This document shows positions 52,597 to 61,446 of a DNA stretch of 64,000 nucleotides, piece after piece (position 1 is the stretch's first letter; each line of letters begins with the position of its first letter). This DNA is from Lysobacter sp. ISL-50 (lineage in GTDB: Bacteria > Pseudomonadota > Gammaproteobacteria > Xanthomonadales > Xanthomonadaceae). The translations under genes and the position numbers were made by a program. Below the pieces are notes generated by a model that did not search any database, had not been told where the DNA came from, and worked only from the letters and a program-made list of their open reading frames with translations. Where the stretch lies: NCBI RefSeq assembly GCF_018612875.1, contig NZ_JAGGRI010000027.1, positions 43,554 through 107,553 of the forward strand, written 5' to 3'.

Positions 52597-55500
52597 TTAC
52601 CAGTTGAAGCCCATCGACAGCTTGAACATGCGCGTCGGCAGAGCGATGTTGTCGCGGCGCTCACCCAGTTTCTCGTTCGGATCGGTCTGGGTGCCGCGGT
52701 AGGTGTCGAAGTCGATGTAGTTACGCCAGTTGAAGACATTGAGCACGTCGCCGCGCGCCCACATCTTGAAGCCCGCGCCGGTGTCCCACTCCTTCTGCAA
52801 CGCCAGGTCGAACTGCTTGAAGCCGATGGTGTTGCCCGGCGTGTACGGATCGAAGAAACAGGCCTTGTCGCCGTACTTGACGCAGTTCAACGATTCCTCG
52901 GCTTCCGGGCTGGCCAAGGTCAGCTTGCCCGACAAGGTCATGCCGTAGAAATCCATGATGCCGGTGGCGACGAAGCGATGCTTCGACACGCCCAGCGCGC
53001 GGGCGTAGCCCACGTTATCCAGGTTCGGATAGTCGAAGGTGAAGATGTCGGAGTTATTGCGATTCTCTTTAGCGTCGGTATAGGTATAGGCGAAGCTCAC
53101 GCCCCAGCCCGACTCTTCCGAGAACGGCTTGTCCAGCGACAACAGCACTTGATTGGTCTTTGTCTCCACGGCGTTGTTGCCGATGAAGAATTTGCCGAAA
53201 CCGGGCAGATTCTCGCCGAACGGCGCGCTGCCGAAGCTCACGCCGGGCGGATAGAAGCTGCCGTCCGGGCGACGATTGCCCAGCGCGAACAAGATGCCGT
53301 CGTGGCTGCGCACGTGCACCAGGGTCGCGGAGGAATTCCACTCCTGGCCGAACATCGCGAAGCCGTTGCGCATGCCGAGGCTGAACTGATCCGAATACGG
53401 CGTCTTCAGATCGTTGTTGAGCAGGAACACTTCGCTGCCCGCGTTCGGACGCTGGCGCGCCAGCGCGGCCAGGGTCTCGGGATCGAAGAAGCTCGGATCG
53501 AAGTTGAAGCAGTTGCCGGTCGGCGTGACCGTGCAGCTGTGGTTCGGCGAGTTGAACTGGTAGGTGATCTGCTGGAACGCCAGGCGGTAACGCTCGAACG
53601 ACAGGTAGTCGAACTGGTTGCGGTTATACGAGCGGCCGGCGCCGCCGAAGATCACATGGCGCTCGTCGCCGTTGAGATCGTAGGAGAAGCCCAGGCGCGG
53701 CTGCCAGCCGTCCTTGAACGCCTTGCGGTTGTTGCCGGTGCTGATGTAGTCGTTGATGTCGTAGTCGACACCGGGCTGATGGATGTTGGAGAAGCCGTTC
53801 AAGGCCGCGACCAGGTTGGCCGGCGTGCGGAAGTCCTCGTAGCTCGGCGTGGTCTCGTAATCCCAGCGCAGGCCCAGGTTCAAGGTCAGGTGTTCGTTGA
53901 CCTCCCAGTCGTCCTGCAGGTAGATGCCGAACTGCTTGTTGCGCGACTTCACGCTGGGCGGGAAATCGCCGGCGGAGCCGGAGAAGTTCACCTCGTAGGG
54001 CGTGGCGAAGTTGCGGATGTCGTAGCGGAACTGCGGCGAGTACGGCTGCTTCTCCATCGCGGTGATGTCGATCACCTTGTATTTCACGCCGGCCTTGACC
54101 GTATGCCCTTCCCAGCCGTTCCAGGTGAAGTCGTTCTGCAGCGCGTAACCCTTCTGGCCCTTGTCCTGGAAGTCGCCGCCGCCGCCGAAGAACAGCACTT
54201 CTTCCATGTCGGGGTTGTCCCGCGCCTCCTGGCCCTGCTTGGGCACGCGCAGCTGGAATCCGTTGGCCAGGGTCGCCGGACGCGGACCGAAGGTCGTGTC
54301 CTCATAGGTCAAGTGGGCGTCGTTGAGCCAGTTGGCCGCGCTGTACTGGTAGCGCAGGTCCAGACGGGTTTCTTCGCCGGCCTTGAGCGTGCCGTAATCG
54401 CCAAGCCGCGGGCCGCCGATGTTGGTCAGCTCGTCTTCCTTGCGGTACTTGGCGGTGAATTCGATCAGGTGGGCGTCGCCCGGGGTCCAGTCGATCTTGC
54501 CGAAATACAGGTCTTCCTTGAACGGCGCGCTGATGGACTGGCGCGCCATGTCCTGGAACTGCCCCGGCAGATCCTCGATGCGGTAATTGCGGCCGGGCGT
54601 GATCGCGCGCGGCGAGTTGTATTCCTTCGCCTCGTAGGTCACGAAGAAATGCATCTTGTCCTGGATCAGCGGGCCGCTGAAGGACGCGCCGTACTGCTCT
54701 TCCTTCTGCTCGGCCTTGGGCACCTCGCCCTTTTCCTCGCGCACGGTCTTCGACGCCCATTGATCGGAGGTGCGATCCCAGAAGAAGCTGCCGTGGTAAT
54801 CGTTGCCGCCGGACTTGGTCACCGCGGTGATCGCCGCGCTGCTGAGTTGGTCGTACTCGGCCTTGTAGTTGGAAGTGATCACCTTGTATTCGGCGATGCC
54901 CAACTGCGGGAACGGGTTGCCGCGGCTGGAATCCTGGCCGGTGATGCCGCCCTTGAGCACGTAGTCCTTCTGGCCCACGCCATCGACATACACATTGATG
55001 CCGTTGCTGAGCTGGGCGCCGCTGCGCAGCGTGGTCGAGCCTTCGGTGCCGGTGGTGAACCGCACGCCCGGCACGATGTCGGCGAAGGCGAGGAAGTTGC
55101 GCGAGGCCTGCGGCAACGCGGCGATCTGCTTATTGCTGACGTAGGTGGCGATTTCCGAGGTCTTGGTTTCGACCAACGCGGTGGACGTCACCGTGACCTT
55201 GTCCAGATCGGTCGCCTCGCCCGCCGGCGCGGTCTCGGCCACGCCGCCGGTGGACAGATTCAGCGTCGCGGCCTGGCCGACGGCCACGGTCACGTTGCGG
55301 GTATTGGTCTGGCCGTCGGCGTTGACGTCGATGCGGTAGGTGCCCGGCGGCAGGCCGGCCAGGGTGTAGTTGCCGTCGGCGCCGGTCTGCGCCTTGCGGC
55401 TCAGGCCGCTGGTGATATTGGTCGCGGTGACGCTGGCGTTGGCGGCGGGACCGGCGTTGCCGCTGATCACGCCGCGGATGGTCGCGGCCGTGCTCTGCGC

Positions 55501-55623
55501 CAACGCGGCCGGCGCGGCCACCATCAGGCAGCTGGCCAGCGCGCAGGCCAGCAGGTTGCGGCCGGCGCCGATGCGCAGGGCGGATATGGGGCGGCGATCG
55601 TGTCGATTGTCATTGGGGTTCAT
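52597..55623 (-). CDS. TonB-dependent receptor with carboxypeptidase-regulatory domain
   Basis: 1008 residues from the ATG at 55623, after GGAGG at good spacing. Signal peptide to ALAQS, then a carboxypeptidase-regulatory-like domain (about 45-120: ATIRGVISGNAGPAANASVTATN, GNYTLAGLPPGTYRIDV), then a linker with TonB-box-like DKVTVTST, the plug and the barrel, ending in FKLSMGFNW. This N-terminal domain type is usual in the Oar-like group of Xanthomonadaceae. It should bring the glucan fragment into the periplasm for the GH144-type enzyme and ABC importer. The first gene downstream of the LacI gene; a LacI-type operator lies 61 nt upstream. Confidence 0.93.
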   Translation of the reverse strand: MNPNDNRHDRRPISALRIGAGRNLLACALASCLMVAAPAALAQSTAATIRGVISGNAGPAANASVTATNITSGLSRKAQTGADGNYTLAGLPPGTYRIDVNADGQTNTRNVTVAVGQAATLNLSTGGVAETAPAGEATDLDKVTVTSTALVETKTSEIATYVSNKQIAALPQASRNFLAFADIVPGVRFTTGTEGSTTLRSGAQLSNGINVYVDGVGQKDYVLKGGITGQDSSRGNPFPQLGIAEYKVITSNYKAEYDQLSSAAITAVTKSGGNDYHGSFFWDRTSDQWASKTVREEKGEVPKAEQKEEQYGASFSGPLIQDKMHFFVTYEAKEYNSPRAITPGRNYRIEDLPGQFQDMARQSISAPFKEDLYFGKIDWTPGDAHLIEFTAKYRKEDELTNIGGPRLGDYGTLKAGEETRLDLRYQYSAANWLNDAHLTYEDTTFGPRPATLANGFQLRVPKQGQEARDNPDMEEVLFFGGGGDFQDKGQKGYALQNDFTWNGWEGHTVKAGVKYKVIDITAMEKQPYSPQFRYDIRNFATPYEVNFSGSAGDFPPSVKSRNKQFGIYLQDDWEVNEHLTLNLGLRWDYETTPSYEDFRTPANLVAALNGFSNIHQPGVDYDINDYISTGNNRKAFKDGWQPRLGFSYDLNGDERHVIFGGAGRSYNRNQFDYLSFERYRLAFQQITYQFNSPNHSCTVTPTGNCFNFDPSFFDPETLAALARQRPNAGSEVFLLNNDLKTPYSDQFSLGMRNGFAMFGQEWNSSATLVHVRSHDGILFALGNRRPDGSFYPPGVSFGSAPFGENLPGFGKFFIGNNAVETKTNQVLLSLDKPFSEESGWGVSFAYTYTDAKENRNNSDIFTFDYPNLDNVGYARALGVSKHRFVATGIMDFYGMTLSGKLTLASPEAEESLNCVKYGDKACFFDPYTPGNTIGFKQFDLALQKEWDTGAGFKMWARGDVLNVFNWRNYIDFDTYRGTQTDPNEKLGERRDNIALPTRMFKLSMGFNW

Positions 55624-55683
55624 CAGCGTTCCTCCCTCCAAGGAGCACGTACTGCAAGTGGCATTGATGTTGCGGCTTCGTTC

Positions 55684-55697
55684 TGTAATCGCTTACA
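55684..55697. promoter_or_regulatory. LacI-type operator upstream of TonB receptor gene
   Basis: TGTAATCGCTTACA, an almost perfect palindrome with central CG. Positioned between the LacI gene and the receptor gene, 61 nt before the receptor start. Same TGTAA core as the operators at 38692 and 56822. Confidence 0.65.
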
Positions 55698-55724
55698 CGC
55701 ACGACCAAATTTTTTTCGACGCGA

Positions 55725-56780
55725 TCAGGCACCGCCCCCCCGGCGTACTCCCGACTCGCGCACGATCAATTCCGGCCGCAACGGTTCGCTGCGCCGCTGC
55801 TTTACCTCGTCGTCCCGCACTTCGTATTGCTGCGCGTCGAGCGCATTGGAATCCACGCTCAGGCGCGTGATCAGCAAGCGCGCCGCGCGCGCTCCCAACT
55901 GGGCGATATTGACCCGCATGGTCGTGAGCGTCGGGTGGACATAGCGCGCGAGCGGGATGTCGTCGAACCCGGTCACGGCGATGTCGCCCGGCACGTTCAA
56001 GCCGGCCTGCACCAATGAAAACAGGCAGCCCAGGGCCATCATGTCGTTGGCCGCGAACACCGCGTCGGGTCGTTGCGCGGCGCTGAGCAAGGTCTGCCCC
56101 GCGGCATGGCCGGAGGCTTCGTCGAACGCGCCCGGCAGCACCCACTCGCGCGCATCCGGCAGCAGCCGAGCCAGCGCCTCGCGATAACCGCGCAGGCGTT
56201 CGTGGGCGTCGAAATTGTCTTCCGGGCCGGCGATGAAGGCGATGCGGCGATGGCCGCTGGCGATCAGGTACTCGACCATCGCCTGGGCGCCGCCGTAGTT
56301 GTCCACGCTCAGCGACAGCACCTCGGGCGCGTCGCTCTGCGCGTTGATCAGCACGATCGGCAGCGCCGGCGCCAGTTCCTCGACGATGGAGGCATGCGCG
56401 GCGGCGTACGGCGACATCACCAGCAGGCCATCGACGCGCCCGCGCATGGCGCGCAAGGCGGCGACCTGCTCGTCGGGACGGCCGTGATAACTCGATACCA
56501 GCAGATGCAACCGGTGTTCGCGCGCGACCTGATCGACGCCGCGCACCAGTTCGGAGAAGAATTCGCCGTGCAGATCCGGCAGCACCACGCCCAGGGTCTG
56601 GGTGCGCCGGCTGCTCAGGCTGCGCGCGGCGGCATGCGGGGTGTAGCGCAGGTCGTTGGCGACGGCCAACACGCGCCGACGCACGTCCTCGGCCACGTTG
56701 CCGTGGCCGTTCAAGGTCCGCGATACGGTCGCCACCGACACTTGGGCCGCGCGGGCGACATCTTTGATCGTCACGCTCAC
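55725..56780 (-). CDS. LacI-family regulator of the glucan locus
   Basis: 351 residues. The start is a GTG: candidates at 56783, 56780 and 56774; 56780 (read MSVTIKDVARAAQVSVATVSR) has AGGA 5 nt upstream and fits the family. N-terminal helix-turn-helix with the conserved TIKDVARAAQVSVATVSRTLNG and hinge YTPHAAARSLSSRR. Effector domain motifs: LGVVLPDLHGEFFSELVRGV, LSLSVDNYGGAQ, PDAVFAANDMMALG, VTGFDDIPLA. Two operator-like sites lie upstream of its own start and one downstream before the TonB receptor gene, so it likely represses itself and the locus. The inducer is probably the glucan-derived sugar (inference). Confidence 0.93.
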   Translation of the reverse strand: MSVTIKDVARAAQVSVATVSRTLNGHGNVAEDVRRRVLAVANDLRYTPHAAARSLSSRRTQTLGVVLPDLHGEFFSELVRGVDQVAREHRLHLLVSSYHGRPDEQVAALRAMRGRVDGLLVMSPYAAAHASIVEELAPALPIVLINAQSDAPEVLSLSVDNYGGAQAMVEYLIASGHRRIAFIAGPEDNFDAHERLRGYREALARLLPDAREWVLPGAFDEASGHAAGQTLLSAAQRPDAVFAANDMMALGCLFSLVQAGLNVPGDIAVTGFDDIPLARYVHPTLTTMRVNIAQLGARAARLLITRLSVDSNALDAQQYEVRDDEVKQRRSEPLRPELIVRESGVRRGGGA

Positions 56781-56821
56781 CACTGTCCTGGCCGCCCCTC
56801 GCGGTTGGAAAGTGGGACGAC

Positions 56822-56859
56822 TGTAAACGTTTTCAGGAACGAGTGTAAAGCGCTTGTTA
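56822..56859. promoter_or_regulatory. Paired LacI-type operators upstream of the regulator gene
   Basis: TGTAAACGTTTTCA (56822-56835) and TGTAAAGCGCTTGTTA (56844-56859), 22 bp apart start to start, that is about two helical turns. They lie 42-79 nt upstream of the LacI start, consistent with autoregulation. Confidence 0.65.
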
Positions 56860-56967
56860 TGAAAACCGGTTAGGCCGCCGGCGTCGGCGAATTCGCCCGG
56901 CGCATCATGCTGCAGTGCGCAACGATGCGGCTCGCCGCAACACCGTTCGCGCATCGATGCGGCGGCT

Positions 56968-57264
56968 TCAGCGCGCGGCTTCGTCCGGTGTCTTCGCGCT
57001 GATCGCCAAGGCGTGGATGTCGGTGTTCATCAGCTCGCCGACCGCGGCGTACACGGCGCGATGGCGCGCGATCGGGCTCAGGCCGGCGAACGCGTCGCTG
57101 ATCACCGCGACGCGGAAGTGCCCTCGTCCGTCCTGGGCGCCGGCATGGCCGGCGTGGCGATGGCTTTCGTCCTCGATCTCCAGCGCGGACGGCGCCAGCG
57201 CCGCTTCGATCGCGACGCGGATCGCTTCCACGCGCTGCTCGCGCGGCAACGGGCCTGCGCTCAC
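56968..57264 (-). CDS. bolA: BolA-family protein
   Basis: 98 residues, GTG start at 57264 overlapping the stop codon of the YciI-like gene, so translationally coupled. Conserved BolA segment DESHRHAGH, then [31 protein letters not shown], then [10 protein letters not shown]. The family binds [2Fe-2S] clusters together with monothiol glutaredoxins and affects cell shape and stress response. The Ser-His-Arg-His core and HALAISA end favour the BolA branch over IbaG. No glutaredoxin gene is adjacent. Confidence 0.93.
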   Translation of the reverse strand: MSAGPLPREQRVEAIRVAIEAALAPSALEIEDESHRHAGHAGAQDGRGHFRVAVISDAFAGLSPIARHRAVYAAVGELMNTDIHALAISAKTPDEAAR

Positions 57265-57560
57265 GGCAGGACCTTGCGGAACGGCCGCACGTCCACGCGC
57301 GAATACACGCCGGCCGCGACATACGGATCGGCATCGGCCCACACGCGCGCGGCTTCCAGGGATTCGAACTCGGCCACGATCAGGCTGCCGCTGAAACCGG
57401 CCGGACCCGGATCTTCCGCGTCGATCGCCGGGCACGGGCCGGCCAACAGCAGGCGGCCGAGATCGCGCAGTTCGTGCAGGCGCGCCAGATGCGCGGGACG
57501 CGCCTCGCCGCGCTTGGGCAAGGCATCGGCGACGTCATAACCTTCGATCAGATACCACAT
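57261..57560 (-). CDS. YciI-like protein (YCII domain)
   Basis: 99 residues from the ATG at 57560. The YCII fold is ferredoxin-like. Visible elements: [17 protein letters not shown] at the start, [22 protein letters not shown] with the His-Asp region usual in these proteins, and [22 protein letters not shown]. Members are small, dimeric and of unclear activity; some catalyse dehalogenation-type reactions. It is first in the yciI-bolA pair, the usual neighbour in this group. Confidence 0.92.
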   Translation of the reverse strand: MWYLIEGYDVADALPKRGEARPAHLARLHELRDLGRLLLAGPCPAIDAEDPGPAGFSGSLIVAEFESLEAARVWADADPYVAAGVYSRVDVRPFRKVLP

Positions 57561-57712
57561 GGCCAAGCCTCGACTTCGTAGCTGCGCAGGGAACCCGCAT
57601 TGTAGCGGCGAGCGCGCGGCGCACGGCGATGCCGCTTGCGGCGATTGGCGGAAACAAGACGGCCCGCATCCATGATGCGGGCCGTCGAGCGCAGCGCAGC
57701 GCGATGGAGGGC

Positions 57713-59044
57713 TTACGCCACCATCGTGCGCGCCTGCTGCGGGGCCTGCTCGGGCGCGGCCATTTTCGGCGCGTCCTGCTGCAGTTTCTGGGTCGATTGC
57801 TCGACGCTCTGCTGGGTCGCCTGGGCGCGATCGACGAAGGCGCGCTGGTGGCTGGGATCGTTGAGCCCGCCCTGCACCGCGAACAGGCCGGTGCCGCTGG
57901 CGTTGGGCACGACGTGATCGATCTTGGTCAGGCCGCTGACGCGGGCGTCGTAGGTCAGCGTGGCCGCGGCGCGTTCGAGCTCCTGGTGGTTCTTGAAGCC
58001 GCCGAGCTTCTCCAGCCCGCCGACCGCCTGCTTGTACATCGCGTTGTCGGGATGCGCGGCGTCCGACAGCAGCGGCCCGCGCGTCGCCGGATCGGCCGAA
58101 CGGGTCGGCTCGGCGTCGGCCTGCCTGGGCTGCGCGGTCTTCAGCGCCTTCAGCGTGTCCTTGCCGGCGATGCCGTCGTCGGTCAGGTGGTGATCGCGCT
58201 GGAAGGCTTCGACCGCGTCCTTGGTGCGCTGACCGAACTTGCCGTCGGCGACCAGAGGCTTGCCGTCGGCGTCCTTGTAGCCGAGCTGGCTGAGCTTTTC
58301 CTGCAGCGCTTTTACTTCCGGGCCGTGCTCGTCCTTGCGCAGGGTGCCGTCGGCCATGGGCGCGGCGGGCGTCTTGTCGTGATGCGCGGTGCCGGCGGGG
58401 GCGGTGTGAGTGACGGTGCCCTTGCCGGAGACATCGGTCACCTTGGCCGCGGCGGTGAGGTTTTCCGAATGCGGGGGACGCTTGTCCGTGCTGATCGTGC
58501 CGTTGTCCATGTCGCGGATGTAACGGTCCATCTGCGGCAGATAGCTGGCATTGATATCGATATGCACGTGCGGACCGAAGGCTTTCGGATTGCCCTTGTT
58601 GAAGCCGCCCTGCGGCGCCAGAGGCTGGCCGTATTCGACCTTGTCGCCGACTTCCAGCTTGGTCCCGCGCAGATCCAGATGACGATACTGGGCGATCATC
58701 TCGCGGCTGGGATCGGTGGCCGGCTTGTCGTAAAGCTGCACGATGCCGTTGGCCGGATCGATCTTGCCGATATAGCCGTTGGCCACCGACGGGACGGGCA
58801 CGCTCTTCATGCTGCCCGACTGCAGGATGAAGTCCTTCGAGACATAGTGATCGCCGTCGCGGGACACCGTCGCCTTGCCGGCGTAGTTGCCCAACAACTC
58901 TTCGCGTTCGCCGTTCACCGTTCCATAGACGCGGCCGGATTCGTTGCCGCGGCTGGGATGGTGGCGCTCGATGTCGCCCAGATCGTGGATGTGTTCGATC
59001 GTGTTTTTCTTGTCGACGGATTCGACAATCGTGTACTTAGGCAT
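57713..59044 (-). CDS. Probable X-T4SS effector: M23-like, PG-binding, XVIPCD
   Basis: 443 residues, no signal peptide. Three parts. (1) An M23-like region, about 55-170: GDHYVSKD (H66, D71), AQYRHLDL (H122) and FGPHVHIDI (H159, H161), a pattern of lysostaphin-type zinc peptidases; the first pair is not a classical HxxxD, so the site may be atypical. (2) A peptidoglycan-binding domain, about 234-302: [31 protein letters not shown]. (3) About 322-421: [45 protein letters not shown], matching the XVIPCD tail that targets Xanthomonas antibacterial T4SS effectors, with a Gln-rich end. Downstream of a lipoprotein gene (24 nt apart), its probable immunity partner. The substrate is expected to be peptidoglycan of rival cells. 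Confidence 0.85.
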   Translation of the reverse strand: MPKYTIVESVDKKNTIEHIHDLGDIERHHPSRGNESGRVYGTVNGEREELLGNYAGKATVSRDGDHYVSKDFILQSGSMKSVPVPSVANGYIGKIDPANGIVQLYDKPATDPSREMIAQYRHLDLRGTKLEVGDKVEYGQPLAPQGGFNKGNPKAFGPHVHIDINASYLPQMDRYIRDMDNGTISTDKRPPHSENLTAAAKVTDVSGKGTVTHTAPAGTAHHDKTPAAPMADGTLRKDEHGPEVKALQEKLSQLGYKDADGKPLVADGKFGQRTKDAVEAFQRDHHLTDDGIAGKDTLKALKTAQPRQADAEPTRSADPATRGPLLSDAAHPDNAMYKQAVGGLEKLGGFKNHQELERAAATLTYDARVSGLTKIDHVVPNASGTGLFAVQGGLNDPSHQRAFVDRAQATQQSVEQSTQKLQQDAPKMAAPEQAPQQARTMVA

Positions 59045-59068
59045 CGCACTTCTCCTTGTGGATGAATC

Positions 59069-59668
59069 TCAGCGCAGCTCTTGGACCAATTGCCAGCAAT
59101 TGTCCTTGTGCTGGAATACATAGGCGCCCGGGGCGCCGAATTTCTTGATCAGATCGTCGTTCGGCGCATATTCGGCCTTCGAGAAATTCATGCGCATGAA
59201 ATCGCCCTGGTTGCGCAGGTCCAGCTCGACCCGGTCGTAGGGCGTGTCATCGTCCGCACGCGAAGGCTCGATGTAGGACCACATATTGTCGACCAATCCG
59301 ATCTTGAACGCTCCGTTGCCCTGCACGGCCTCGCTGCCGAGCACTTTCTTGGGGTCGGCGTAGCTGCGTATCTCGATGGTCGGCGCGGTGTAGCGGGCGC
59401 GCACGTCCTCGCGGTTCACGTAATCCTGGAAGAACGACCAGAAATCGTCTTCGGTCTTGTTGCACGCGCCTTCGGTCAACTCGATCTTGCCGGCCGCGAT
59501 CGCGGGCTGCGGCTTGCTCGCCTCCGCCGACGCAGCGCCTTGAGAGACGGCAGCGGCCTGAGCCGGCACAGCGGCGGGCGCCGCAGCGGCGCTCTCGGCC
59601 GGCGCGGGCGCCTTGCAGGCCGACAACACGACGACCAGCAAACTGGCCGCGATCCTTGCTTGATTCAT
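59069..59668 (-). CDS. Lipoprotein, probable immunity to the XVIPCD effector
   Basis: 199 residues from the ATG at 59668; GGGG lies 6-7 nt upstream. Short signal peptide MNQARIAASLLVVVLSAC gives a lipobox (VLSAC, Cys18). An Ala/Pro/Gln linker (19-60) reaches across the periplasm, then a globular domain with GACNKTEDDFWSFFQDYVNRED, TAPTIEIRSYADPKK and YDRVELDLRNQGDFMRMNF. I know no function for the domain. Immunity proteins of X-T4SS effectors are usually periplasmic lipoproteins encoded just upstream of or beside the effector, as here. The role is inferred from that arrangement. Confidence 0.82.
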   Translation of the reverse strand: MNQARIAASLLVVVLSACKAPAPAESAAAAPAAVPAQAAAVSQGAASAEASKPQPAIAAGKIELTEGACNKTEDDFWSFFQDYVNREDVRARYTAPTIEIRSYADPKKVLGSEAVQGNGAFKIGLVDNMWSYIEPSRADDDTPYDRVELDLRNQGDFMRMNFSKAEYAPNDDLIKKFGAPGAYVFQHKDNCWQLVQELR

Positions 59669-60348
59669 CTGTATCCCCGGTTCCATATAGGCGGATGAAA
59701 GTCCCTCGCGGCAGTTTAGCGGCGCGGGCGGCCTGGCGATATCGCCCGCGAGTTCCCGTTCCGCACGGCGCCTGCAAGGTACCGGACCACCGAATCCGAT
59801 CGCCGCAGGCGACAGAACCCCGGGCAATGTGTCCCGGCCGCGCCGATCAATTGCACTAATCCGCCCCGCCCGGCCGTCGCCGGCGGCCCGGCCGGACCGG
59901 TGCCCCGGGCGGCCCGGCTTGCCTGAACCGGGAACCGCGCCCCATCCGGCATTCATACCGGTGCTGGACACTGCCGCCCCCAGCCCTTACCCTAAACCTC
60001 AATTGCCGTCAGGCCGGATGCAGCAAACCCGTCGCGACCGGAACCCCACACCGTCGCCACGTCCGCACCCGTACTCTCCCGCACACCATCGGTGCGCCAG
60101 TACGCTTGCATCGCTGCAGTCCACCGGCCCGCGCCCGCAACCCTCGACGCCTTAGCCGCCACGCCCCGCGTGTCGCGCAGGCCGGGATCGTTCGGGCCAA
60201 GCACACGCCTTTAATGAGTGGTTCGTAGCACCCGTAGGGACGCTCCGATTCCGGTGGGTACGCCACCGGTCCGGCATTCCCGGTGCGGCCTTGTGCCGCA
60301 CGCATCGTCGCAACAGCAGTGCCCACGGCCCGGAGGGGCCGGTTCCGA
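59669..60348. other. Divergent intergenic region, immunity gene / scpA
   Basis: 680 bases. Very GC-rich, with local palindromic patches (for example around 59880-59925), but I find no repeat family, RNA gene or convincing open frame. It must contain the promoters for the effector cassette and for scpA-scpB-rluB. Confidence 0.45.
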
Positions 60349-61269
60349 ATGACCAACGAACCCGCGCCCGCCGCGACCGAACCCGCTACGGGGCACTTAC
60401 CCGGCCCGACGACGCCTCAGCAGCAGGAAATGCCGCTGGCGGTGGTCCACGGCCAGCCGGTGCTGCAGATCCCGCAGGATCTGTACATCCCGCCGGACGC
60501 GCTGGAAGTCATTCTCGAAGCCTTCGAAGGTCCGCTGGACCTGCTGCTGTACCTGATCCGCCGGCAGAACCTGGACATCCTGGACATCCCGGTCGCCGAG
60601 ATCACCCGGCAGTACGTCGATTACATCCAGGCCATGCACGAAATGCGTTTCGAGCTGGCCGCCGAATACCTGGTCATGGCCGCGATCCTGGCCGAGATCA
60701 AATCGCGGATGCTGCTGCCGCGCGCGCCGAACGAGGAAGGCATCGAGGAAGACCCCCGCGCCGAACTGGTCCGCCGCCTGCAGGAGTACGAGCGCTTCAA
60801 GAAGGCCGCCGAGGACATCGACAGCCTGCCCCGCCAGGACCGCGACACCGTGCCGGTGCAGGCCTACGTGCCGGACCGGGCCTCGGTGAAGCTGCCGCCG
60901 CCGGTGGAGTTGAAGGAAATGCTGCTGGCCCTGCACGACGTGTTCAAGCGCGCCGAGCTGTACACCCAGCATGCGATCAAGCGCGACGCGCTGAGCGTGC
61001 GCCAGCGCATGGGCGAGTTGCTCACGCGCATGAACGACGGCGTGTTCCACCGTTTCGAAACGCTGTTCACGGTCGAGGAAGGCCGGCTCGGCGTGGTGGT
61101 GACCTTCCTGGGGCTGCTGACCCTGGCCAAGGAGCAGTTGATCGAGATCCTGCAGGACGGGCCGCTGGCGCCGATCTACGTCAAGTCGCTGGCGCTGATG
61201 AAGGACCCGGACGAGATCGAGCTCAGCAGCGAGTTCGACGACGCCGCCAACGACGATCGCGCCCTGTGA
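60349..61269 (+). CDS. scpA: Segregation and condensation protein A (kleisin)
   Basis: 306 residues from the ATG at 60349, with GGAGGGG upstream. Kleisin subunit that bridges the two SMC heads. N-terminal Ala/Pro/Thr-rich tail (1-45), then FEGPLDLLLYLIRRQNLDILDIPVAEITRQYVDY, the hallmark N-terminal helices, EYLVMAAILAEIKSRMLLP, and a C-terminal winged-helix part (VVVTFLGLLTLAKEQLIEILQDG). First of scpA-scpB-rluB. The partner smc is in this window. Confidence 0.97.
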   Translation: MTNEPAPAATEPATGHLPGPTTPQQQEMPLAVVHGQPVLQIPQDLYIPPDALEVILEAFEGPLDLLLYLIRRQNLDILDIPVAEITRQYVDYIQAMHEMRFELAAEYLVMAAILAEIKSRMLLPRAPNEEGIEEDPRAELVRRLQEYERFKKAAEDIDSLPRQDRDTVPVQAYVPDRASVKLPPPVELKEMLLALHDVFKRAELYTQHAIKRDALSVRQRMGELLTRMNDGVFHRFETLFTVEEGRLGVVVTFLGLLTLAKEQLIEILQDGPLAPIYVKSLALMKDPDEIELSSEFDDAANDDRAL

Positions 61270-61411
61270 GCGCCTGCGCCGGCCCGTCCGCGCCCCGGAC
61301 CTCGCAAGCGCCCGGCGCGCCATCGCTGTCAGTCAGTCTTCGAAATCCACCCTTGCCGGGGCGGCCGCGCCGCACCGTTACGCGCCACGGTTGAACCGCT
61401 ACACGCCCTTA

Positions 61412-61441
61412 CGAATCCCGAATCCCCATTCCCGAATCCCG
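61412..61441. repeat. GGGAATC-type heptamer block before scpB
   Basis: CGAATCCCGAATCCCC followed by ATTCCCGAATCCC, ending 5 nt before the scpB start codon. It occupies the place of the ribosome-binding site, and no good Shine-Dalgarno is visible. Confidence 0.75.
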
Positions 61442-61446
61442 GTTAC

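Noticed and set aside
60180..60345. Possible structured RNA in the scpA upstream region
   Set aside because: There are some GC-rich stems (for example GGTGGGTACGCCACC), but no tRNA-like or other known RNA pattern.
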